From NCBI GenBank assembly GCA_018814465.1, contig JAHIZR010000016.1, positions 1-10,754 of the forward strand: a stretch of DNA of 10,754 nucleotides, given 5' to 3'. The DNA comes from a bacterium (GTDB lineage: Bacteria > Electryoneota > RPQS01). Each line of letters opens with the position of its first letter. The first letter of the stretch is position 1. The position numbers and the translations under genes were made by a program. Shown here piece after piece: positions 1 through 5,974 of this stretch. Under the pieces are notes generated by a model that was given only the letters and a program-made list of their open reading frames with translations, ran no database searches and was not told where the DNA came from.

Positions 1-24
1 ATAGGTCCGGTAATGAGTAGATTA

Positions 25-1656
25 TTACTTCAACAGCATCATGCGGCGCGTCAGAACTTGCTCGCCCGCGCGGAGCTGGTAGAAATAGACTCCGCTGGAC
101 AGATCGGCTCCGGTGAATTCGCGATTGTAGAGTCCCGCCGCGAGATTGCCGTCGATTAAGGTCGCTATGCTCTGACCGAGGCTGTTGAACACTTCCAGCC
201 GGACGAATCCCGCCTGCGGCAAGTTGAAGCTGATGGAGGTGGACGGATTGAACGGATTCGGATAGTTCTGGAAGAGCGAAAACGAAGTCGGAAGCAACTC
301 AAACGGAACCGGATCGCCGGCGGCTAATGTCGGCCACTCGATATCGAGGAAGTTGGTGTTGTGAGTGAAATTCATCACGACGTCGCCGTCCGAGGTGAAT
401 TCCTGACGCCACGCATGATCGGCTGGAGGCGGATTGTAGCTGCCGCTGCCGTTCAGGTCAGCATAGAAGTCCGCGTGGTAGTCGGCGGTCTGCATGATAC
501 CGGGGATCGAGAGTGCGGAATTGGCGACCGCCAGCTCGACGAATTTCGTGCGGCCGATTTCGATATCACTGTTGTCGACCAGACGCATTTCCAGAAGCTG
601 TCCGAGGTGCGGATTCATGCCCAGCATGTTGAGACGGAACAGATACTCCCAGTCGATATTCGTGAAGTTGGTGTTGTGCGTGAAATCCAGCGTTACGTTG
701 CCGTCGGGATTCGTGAAGTCCATGCTCCAGGCGTGATCCGTGGGCGTATTGTTGTAGCGACCGTTGCCGTTCAGGTCGGCATAGAAGTCGGCGCGGTAAG
801 AGCCGTTGCGTGTCAAGCCGGGGATGACCGCCGTGAAATTCGCGCCGGGAACTATTTCGACGCGTTTGCGTCCGATTTCAATTTCAGTTACAGAATCGAC
901 GATACGAATCTCAAGCAGTTGATTGAGGTGCGGCGTCATGCCGTTGAAGTTCATGGTAACTGCGTAGGTCCAGTCGATGGGAGTGAAATTCGTATTGTGA
1001 GAGAAGTTCAATGTGGTGTTGCCGCTCACATTGTCCGCATCCAGTGTCCATGAGTGATCCGCAGGCGGATCGTCATAACCGCCATTGCCGTTCAGATCGG
1101 CATAGAAGAGCACATCGTAGCTCCCGCCGTCCAGAATAACAGGGAGGCTGACATCGAAGCTCGATGAGATCGACTGCACGGTTTGACGTCCGACTTCCAT
1201 GTTGGTGGCTTTGTCGATGACGCGCAGACCGAGTAGTTGTCCAATGTGCGGGTTCATGCCGGAAAAGGAGACCGTCAGCGTGCGGAAGTTGTTCTCGTCA
1301 AATGAGCCGGGGCGGGAAACCAAGGAAGCGTTGCCGGGCGCAGGCTGACCGATGGTCCATTGTCCGAAACGATCCTGCAGTTCCTGTCCGTTGGTGACGC
1401 CATCGCCGTCGGCATCGAGCGCGGCCAAACGAGGGTTCCAGACGACATCGTTGCCGCTCAGGAATTCGCGTTCAACGAGCTGGCCGAAAGCGTTGCGAGG
1501 TCCGCCGCCGCCGGGATTAATGTGGCAGTTGGAGCAGGAATTCAATGTTCCGTTCGGGATTTGGCCGGGGCGATGAGGCCGCGCATAGCTTGGCAGTGCA
1601 ACCGTGCAAGCCAGCAGGAACATCATCAGTGATTTCATGGAGATGCTGCTTTTCAT
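25..1656 (-). CDS. Secreted temptin-like/CxxCH protein with three tandem His-containing repeats and a type IX sorting domain
   Basis: The product is a 543-residue exported protein of unknown function. Residues 1-25 form a signal peptide ending SYA. Residues 33-93 carry IPNG, CSNCH (C41, C44, H45), GGGPRNAFG and DADGDGVTNGQEL. That order matches the temptin fold (IPNG, GGGxRNxFG, DxDGDGxTNGxEL), but with a c-type-haem-like CxxCH inserted. Residues 124-440 are three repeats of about 105 residues, each with PHxxQLL, a YADLNG segment, DHxW and HNTNF. The last 90 residues hold NYPNPFNPST and end in basic residues plus LLK, as in type A sorting domains. The open frame extends to an ATG at 1686 that overlaps the upstream stop (TAATG). 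I prefer the ATG at 1656, because it gives a clean signal peptide and follows a weak GCGGA at 9-nt spacing. It is the second gene of the operon. Haem attachment and repeat function are inferred only. Confidence 0.85.
   Translation of the reverse strand: MKSSISMKSLMMFLLACTVALPSYARPHRPGQIPNGTLNSCSNCHINPGGGGPRNAFGQLVEREFLSGNDVVWNPRLAALDADGDGVTNGQELQDRFGQWTIGQPAPGNASLVSRPGSFDENNFRTLTVSFSGMNPHIGQLLGLRVIDKATNMEVGRQTVQSISSSFDVSLPVILDGGSYDVLFYADLNGNGGYDDPPADHSWTLDADNVSGNTTLNFSHNTNFTPIDWTYAVTMNFNGMTPHLNQLLEIRIVDSVTEIEIGRKRVEIVPGANFTAVIPGLTRNGSYRADFYADLNGNGRYNNTPTDHAWSMDFTNPDGNVTLDFTHNTNFTNIDWEYLFRLNMLGMNPHLGQLLEMRLVDNSDIEIGRTKFVELAVANSALSIPGIMQTADYHADFYADLNGSGSYNPPPADHAWRQEFTSDGDVVMNFTHNTNFLDIEWPTLAAGDPVPFELLPTSFSLFQNYPNPFNPSTSISFNLPQAGFVRLEVFNSLGQSIATLIDGNLAAGLYNREFTGADLSSGVYFYQLRAGEQVLTRRMMLLK
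337..1287 (-). repeat. Three tandem protein repeats of about 105 aa inside the distal exported gene
   Basis: The units cover roughly 970-1287, 646-969 and 337-645, read on the minus strand. Each unit begins with GMxPHxxQLLxxRxVD, continues with an EIGR/EVGR motif and FYADLNGxGxY, then P-rich DHxW, and closes with F(S/T)HNTNF followed by an (I/D)-(D/E)-W. The invariant His in PHxxQ, DHxW and HNTNF, plus the Asp/Asn-rich YADLNGNG turn, make metal binding conceivable. I do not recognise the domain. The unit boundaries are approximate. Confidence 0.8.
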
Positions 1657-1685
1657 AATTGTATATCCGCACATGGAGGTTAACA

Positions 1686-3710
1686 TTATTTTACGAGCGT
1701 CAGTTTGCGTGATACAGATGTATTTCCGGTTTGAGCTTGAGCGATATAGAGACCGGAAGCCAGCGCCGCGCCGCTGAATGTGAATGAATGCTGTCCGGCG
1801 CTCAAGGGGGCGTTCTGCAAGGTTGCCACTTCACGTCCTAAGAGGTCATAGATTTTCAAGCTTACCCATTGAGCGCGGGGATTAACCAGCGACAGCGTGG
1901 TCGAGGGATTGAAGGGATTCGGATAAGCGGGAAGCAGTTCAACCGATGCGGCAGTAATCAAAGCGGGATCATCATCCGCCGACTGAATCTCTTCGTACTT
2001 GTAGATCTCACCGTTACCCGCTGCCATGAAACCCAAGCCGGAGTGCACGAAATAGATCGCGTTGAAGCTGGCCGTCTCCGGGGGAATCTGCGTGTGCCAC
2101 ATGGCACCACCCATCATCGCCGCCGACAGAAAACTGCCCGCGCCGCCAACCCAGCCGGATTCCATATCCGTGAAGAAGACATCCATCAGGGCAACAGCGG
2201 TGCCGCTCATTTGAGGGTTCCAGTTCTGTCCGCCGTCAGTGGTCGCATAGATTCTGCCCTGACCGCCGACCGCCCAGGCGTAGTTTTCATCCAGCGCGAA
2301 AACCGCTTCGAATTCATCTTCTTCGCCGCCCGGCACGCTTAACTGCGTTTCCCACAGTTGTCCGCCGTTGCTTGTATAGAGAATCAATCCATCCGAGCCG
2401 ACGATCCAGCCGCGCTGAGAATCCAGCATATAAATGCCGCGCAGATCATCCGTTGCCGGACTGGTTTGCGCCGACCACATTGTTCCGCCATTGGAAGTAT
2501 ACAGCAGGATACCGTCGCGTCCGACCGCCCAACCGTGCAGGGCATCGGCAAACCAGATATCACGGAGCTTCTCGGTGACGCCGTTGGTTTGCGACTGCCA
2601 AGCAACACCACCATCAGTGGTGTGCATGATCATGCCGTCGTTACCGCAGAGCCAGCCTTCCGATTCGCTGATAAAATACACTGCTTCCACATCGTCTGAT
2701 GTCTGATAGGCAGTCCACGACTCACCGCCGTTCACGGTGCGCATGACACCCGCTTCGCCGGCGGCCCAACCGATATTCGCATCCCAAAACCGGATATCGT
2801 TAAGCGGCAGAGTATTGCTGCTGTTCAACGGTTCCCAATCTGAATTGCCGCCGGAGGGATGACCGACGGTGATCGAACCGGTCATGTTGGAGTGGTAAGC
2901 ACACACATAACTATAGATCGCTTCGGTATGGAAGATAAAGTCGAAACTGTCTCCCATATTCAGATTACCGCTGTCGAAAGTGCCATGCACGGCGGTGGCG
3001 GTGTGGGGTGCGGAATCCTGATTGATCCAGCGCACGGTGTCGCCGATTGCAATGGACAGTTCGGCAGGCTCGAAGGCAAAGTTCTGGATGTTGACGACGT
3101 GATAGTTTTCGCTATGCTCGCCGCTGCCGGGAACGGTAATTGTGCCGTTCATGCTGGGATGAATCGAACAGATGTAATTGAAGGTGCCGGGAGTCATGAA
3201 GATGTGATCATAGCTGTCACCGTTGTTTAGCGTGCCGCTGTCAAACTCGCCGTCACCGGCAGTCGCGGTATGAGGGGCGGAATCCATGTTTACCCAGTGA
3301 ACCGTATCGCCCAAGGCAATCGTTAATTCTTGCGGGTCGAAAGCGAAATTCTGAATGTTGACGACGTGATAGTTTTCGCTGTGCTGGGGAGTGCCTTCGA
3401 CCATGATGACGGCTGTCATGTTAGGGTGATAATAGCAATAGTAATCGTAGGTGCCGGCTGAAGCGAAGGCGTACTCAAAGACATCGCCCAGGTTCAGATT
3501 GCCGCTGTCGAATGCGCCGCCGTCAGCGGTCGCGGTGTGGGGATAGGAATCGAGGTTTTCCCAGCGTACGGTATCGCCTTGCTGAATGGTTAGCTCTAAC
3601 GGACTGAAGGCGAAGCCCTGAATGTTCACTTGGTGGACGGTGGCCTGAGCTGCTAATGTCATTAATATCGAAAGCAGTATCGCTGTAAAAAAGCTTGAAG
3701 TCGTCTGCAT
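1686..3710 (-). CDS. Secreted triple-cupredoxin / Ycf48-like propeller protein with a type IX sorting domain
   Basis: The product is a 674-residue exported protein. Residues 1-23 are a signal peptide (cleavage AQA-TV). Three plastocyanin-like domains follow at about 25-106, 114-194 and 203-283. Each keeps all four type 1 copper ligands: H58/C92/H95/M98, H147/C181/H184/M187 and H236/C270/H273/M276. Residues 302-575 contain six or seven blades with the pattern GWxxGxxGxxxxTxNGGxxW, typical of BNR/sortilin/Ycf48-type propellers. Residues 588-674 are a YPNPFNPST sorting domain ending KLTLVK. The ATG at 3710 follows AAGGG at 6-nt spacing. It is the first gene after the sigma-54 promoter at 3872-3887, and its TAA overlaps a possible start of the next gene. 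The copper ligands suggest electron transfer or copper binding at the cell surface. The propeller's partner and any catalysis are unknown. Confidence 0.92.
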   Translation of the reverse strand: MQTTSSFFTAILLSILMTLAAQATVHQVNIQGFAFSPLELTIQQGDTVRWENLDSYPHTATADGGAFDSGNLNLGDVFEYAFASAGTYDYYCYYHPNMTAVIMVEGTPQHSENYHVVNIQNFAFDPQELTIALGDTVHWVNMDSAPHTATAGDGEFDSGTLNNGDSYDHIFMTPGTFNYICSIHPSMNGTITVPGSGEHSENYHVVNIQNFAFEPAELSIAIGDTVRWINQDSAPHTATAVHGTFDSGNLNMGDSFDFIFHTEAIYSYVCAYHSNMTGSITVGHPSGGNSDWEPLNSSNTLPLNDIRFWDANIGWAAGEAGVMRTVNGGESWTAYQTSDDVEAVYFISESEGWLCGNDGMIMHTTDGGVAWQSQTNGVTEKLRDIWFADALHGWAVGRDGILLYTSNGGTMWSAQTSPATDDLRGIYMLDSQRGWIVGSDGLILYTSNGGQLWETQLSVPGGEEDEFEAVFALDENYAWAVGGQGRIYATTDGGQNWNPQMSGTAVALMDVFFTDMESGWVGGAGSFLSAAMMGGAMWHTQIPPETASFNAIYFVHSGLGFMAAGNGEIYKYEEIQSADDDPALITAASVELLPAYPNPFNPSTTLSLVNPRAQWVSLKIYDLLGREVATLQNAPLSAGQHSFTFSGAALASGLYIAQAQTGNTSVSRKLTLVK
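2862..3638 (-). repeat. Three tandem cupredoxin-coding units
   Basis: Three consecutive coding units of about 89 codons each encode a complete blue-copper domain. A 26-bp block coding for the start of domains 2 and 3 is identical at 3088-3113 and 3355-3380, exactly 267 bp apart. Silent positions are included, which suggests recent duplication or gene conversion. The first unit is more diverged and lacks this lead sequence. Confidence 0.85.
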
Positions 3711-3871
3711 GTCTTACCCTTGGATTGAATAAATATATATAGGTTTGAAAACTCGTCGCGGCGAGAGGCGTGGGCCGTAAAAGCCTCCCGCCGCTTAATA
3801 AAAAGGATACCGCTGTCAGCCAGAGTGTGAAATAGAGGAGAAGGGAATATCACAGCGGCGATTATGTATAG

Positions 3872-3887
3872 AGCAACGGCTGTGCCA
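3872..3887 (-). promoter_or_regulatory. Sigma-54 (-24/-12) promoter for the cupredoxin operon
   Basis: The minus strand reads TGGCACAGCCGTTGCT. This matches the TGGCAC-N5-TTGCW consensus, with the -24 GG and -12 GC separated by exactly 10 bases. It points toward the ATG at 3710, with an expected start of transcription near 3861 and a leader of about 150 nt. The nearest upstream gene on the same strand encodes an NtrC-family activator, which is the kind of protein such a promoter needs. Confidence 0.85.
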
Positions 3888-4075
3888 AAATATGACAAAT
3901 ACAGGCGAATTAATTATCTATATCGTTATGTGATTAATTAACAAATATATAGGTTGAAAAATGATTAAATACAGATGTTCTAAGAATGCTCTTCATTTGT
4001 AAGGGTTAATTCGTTGAGTGAGGCATGGAATCCACAGTGAGATGCTATGCTGCTGTGATAACATCGGTTAGCAGG

Positions 4076-4093
4076 TGTGGCTTGGATGCCACA
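4076..4093. promoter_or_regulatory. Candidate activator-binding dyad (TGTGGC-N6-GCCACA)
   Basis: This is a perfect 6-bp inverted repeat with a 6-bp spacer, centred about 220 bp upstream of the predicted sigma-54 transcription start. Related half-sites occur nearby: TCCACA at 4031-4036 and TGTGGA at 4119-4124. Position and symmetry suit an enhancer for an NtrC-type dimer. No binding-site model for this regulator is known, so the call is tentative. Confidence 0.4.
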
Positions 4094-4135
4094 GAAATTA
4101 GGACTCGATGGAACAGGTTGTGGATAGGATGCGGG

Positions 4136-4180
4136 ATTCCGGATAAGCTGCTTCCGAAGACTTCAGCAGCTTTCCGGAAT
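4136..4180 (+). repeat. Intergenic stem-loop repeat, family 1, copy 1
   Basis: The left arm ATTCCGGATAAGCTGCT pairs with AGCAGCTTTCCGGAAT through 16 base pairs, leaving one bulged T. The loop contains CGAAGAC (4155-4161), and the tail reads ATGACA through 4184. The same bulge, loop and tail occur in the copy at 9436-9479, while the inner arm differs. Confidence 0.85.
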
Positions 4181-4235
4181 GACAGGATTGAGGATGGACG
4201 CAGGCGGGAGAAGAGTTGGCGATTGTTTTAGAAGG

Positions 4236-4307
4236 TTCCGGCCGGGTTGCGCACTTAGGAAATCTCGTTAGCAAAGCGACAACTGTGCTTAGCCCGGCTC
4301 GGCGAAA
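4236..4307 (+). repeat. Intergenic palindromic repeat, family 2, copy A
   Basis: It begins TTCCGGCCGGGTTGCGC and ends TTAGCCCGGCTCGGCGAA. The ends pair as GCCGGGTT with AGCCCGGC, including one G-T wobble. The middle is diverged from the copies at 5843-5918 and 9612-9685, which share the same two ends. Confidence 0.75.
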
Positions 4308-4402
4308 GGGTGGAGGATTCGGGGTGAAGTTGCGCGACTTAGGATGACAATTTGGGGGACTCGGTGAAAGGTGCGCGGATGTTTGGAATGACAGAATGGG
4401 GA

Positions 4403-5794
4403 CTATGAGTCGGAGTTGTCATCACGATCAAGTCCGTAGGATTTCATGATTCGATAGATGGTTTTGCGGTCAACGCGGGCGCGCTCGGCGACGCGGGAGA
4501 TATTAAACTTCTCTTCCTCAAGCAGTGCCATGAAGTATTCGCGCTGGAAGGAATCCATCGCGCGCGCTTTGGCTTCGCTGTAAGGTTCGGTCAAGTCGAT
4601 ACGAATCTGTCGGGGATTGGCGCGGGTGATTTCTTCCGGCAGGTCTTCTTCGCGGATGGCGCCGTGAGTGGTCAGAGAGGCGGCGCGCTCGACGACATTG
4701 CGCAGCTCGCGGACATTGCCCGGCCAAGCATAGTTGGTCAGAAGATCGAGCACACGAGGAGTGAAGCCGGTGACGGTTTTGTTAGAAGTCTCCGTGAACT
4801 CCTTCAGAAAGCTTTCGGCGAGAGGGCGGATATCGTCGCGGCGTTCGCGCAGCGGAGGCAGCTTGAGGGTAACTACAGCCAGGCGGAAATAGAGATCCTC
4901 GCGCAGTTTGTTGTCCTTGATGGCTTCTTCGATGTCTCGGTTGGAAGCGGAGACGATGCGAAGGTTCAGATCGATCTCGCGATTGCCGCCCAGCCGTCTT
5001 AGCTTTCTTTCTTGCACGACGCGCAGGAGCTTGGCCTGCATGCCGGTATCCATCTCCGTGATTTCATCGAGAAAGAGCGTGCCGCTGTTGGCTTCCTCAA
5101 GCAGGCCTTTTTTAGAGGTGTTCGCTCCGGTGAAGGCGCCTTTTTCATAGCCAAAGAGTTCACTCTCAATAAGTTGCGGGGGAAGGGCGCTGCAATTGAT
5201 CGCGATAAAGGGCGCGCCGGCGCCCGCACTGCCGTTATGAATGGCGCGGGCGACGACCTCTTTGCCAGTGCCGGACTCGCCGAGAATAAAGACGCTGGCT
5301 TTGCTGTCGGAGACGCGCGAGACGATCGAAAGCACTTCTTTCATGGAATTGGAATGCGCGATCAGTGAAGTTCTGAGCTGCTGAAGATCAAGCTCGTGCC
5401 GCAGGCGCTTATTTTCTACGAGCAGGCTGCGGCTTTTCATGACGCGCGTAATCAGGAGGACGAGCTGCTCTTTGGTGAAAGGCTTAACGATGTAGTCTTC
5501 CGCTCCGGCTTTCATGGCTTCGACGGCGGTTTCCACCGTCGCGTAGGCGGTCATCATGACCACGGGAACATCGGTGAAGCGTTCTTTCATGATTTGCAGG
5601 ACGCCCATGCCGTCCAGTCCGGGAAGCATGAGGTCGGTGAGCACGATATCGGGATCGAATTCTTCGACGGTGTCGGCGGTTTTCGTGCTGTCCTGCAGGG
5701 TATGAGTCTCGAAGGATGCACGCTGCAAAATTACGCGGCAATTGTCGAGAATGTCCGGTTCGTCGTCAATGATTAAAATACGGCCTTGGGGCAT
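4403..5794 (-). CDS. NtrC-family sigma-54-dependent response regulator
   Basis: The product is a 463-residue cytoplasmic transcription activator with the usual three-part layout. The receiver domain (about 5-120) has the acidic pocket D10/D11, phospho-acceptor D54, T82 and K104. The AAA+ domain (about 145-385) has Walker A GESGTGKE (172-179), the sigma-54-contacting GAFTGA loop (219-224), Walker B GTLFLDE (238-244) and WPGNVREL (357-364). A Fis-type helix-turn-helix occupies about 431-455. All key residues are intact. The start is fixed by the receiver domain; the 20 bases before it are pyrimidine-rich and lack a Shine-Dalgarno sequence. It lies 180 bp downstream of the kinase gene on the same strand, so the two very likely form a pair. 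Its probable target is the sigma-54 promoter at 3872-3887. Confidence 0.97.
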   Translation of the reverse strand: MPQGRILIIDDEPDILDNCRVILQRASFETHTLQDSTKTADTVEEFDPDIVLTDLMLPGLDGMGVLQIMKERFTDVPVVMMTAYATVETAVEAMKAGAEDYIVKPFTKEQLVLLITRVMKSRSLLVENKRLRHELDLQQLRTSLIAHSNSMKEVLSIVSRVSDSKASVFILGESGTGKEVVARAIHNGSAGAGAPFIAINCSALPPQLIESELFGYEKGAFTGANTSKKGLLEEANSGTLFLDEITEMDTGMQAKLLRVVQERKLRRLGGNREIDLNLRIVSASNRDIEEAIKDNKLREDLYFRLAVVTLKLPPLRERRDDIRPLAESFLKEFTETSNKTVTGFTPRVLDLLTNYAWPGNVRELRNVVERAASLTTHGAIREEDLPEEITRANPRQIRIDLTEPYSEAKARAMDSFQREYFMALLEEEKFNISRVAERARVDRKTIYRIMKSYGLDRDDNSDS

Positions 5795-5808
5795 GGGGAA
5801 AAGGTATA

Positions 5809-5836
5809 AACGTGAAATGTGAAACTTGAAACTTGA
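5809..5836. repeat. Four tandem 7-bp units upstream of the regulator gene
   Basis: On the plus strand the units are AACGTGA, AATGTGA, AACTTGA and AACTTGA, end to end, located 15-42 bp upstream of the regulator's start codon. They could be a simple-sequence expansion or clustered binding sites. Nothing in the sequence decides between these. Confidence 0.6.
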
Positions 5837-5842
5837 ATGATG

Positions 5843-5918
5843 TTCCGGCCGAGTTGCGCGGGCATCTCACTCTCGGCACGATGAAAACTGAATTGCTGTT
5901 TAGCCCGGCGCGGCGAAA
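5843..5918 (+). repeat. Intergenic palindromic repeat, family 2, copy B
   Basis: It lies in the gap between the kinase and regulator genes. It shares with 9612-9685 the start CGGCC(G)-GTTGCGCG, the core GCATCTCA-TCTCGGCAC, then AAAACTGAAT and the end CCCGGC-CGGCGA. Its terminal arms (GCCGAGTT and AGCCCGGC) have one mismatch compared with copy C. Confidence 0.85.
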
Positions 5919-5932
5919 AAGATACTCCCCTG

Positions 5933-5970
5933 TCATCCCCCCATTTGTCTTCGACGAAATGGGGGGAACG
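5933..5970 (-). repeat. Intergenic stem-loop repeat, family 1, copy 3 (minus strand)
   Basis: Read on the minus strand, CCCCCCATTT pairs perfectly with AAATGGGGGG around a 10-nt loop containing CGAAGAC, followed by the tail ATGACA. It starts a few bases after the kinase stop codon at 5975. The arms share no sequence with copies 1 and 2, yet loop and tail are the same. No T-run follows within the element, so it is not a classical terminator, though it could stabilise or attenuate the transcript. Confidence 0.75.
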
Positions 5971-5974
5971 GAAA

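Larger units (their letters stand above)
3711..4402. other. Gene-free control and repeat region between the regulator gene and the secreted operon
   Basis: No convincing gene lies here; short open frames on both strands lack family resemblance. From the operon outward it holds an AT-rich leader, the sigma-54 promoter (3872-3887), an AT-rich tract with TTAATTA palindromes (about 3905-3945), a TGTGGC-N6-GCCACA dyad (4076-4093), a stem-loop repeat (4136-4180), a longer palindromic repeat (4236-4307), and two loose GGA(A)TGACA tails (4342-4349 and 4385-4393). A TTGCGC(G)ACTTAGGA motif occurs near 4247 and again near 4328. Confidence 0.75.

Noticed and set aside
3662..3898. Open frame of 78 codons on the minus strand across the cupredoxin gene start
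   Set aside because: It overlaps the signal peptide in another frame and the sigma-54 promoter, with no ribosome site or family resemblance.
4025..4231. Open frame of 68 codons on the plus strand
   Set aside because: It runs through the dyad and the stem-loop repeat; its composition is that of the repeats and not of a protein.
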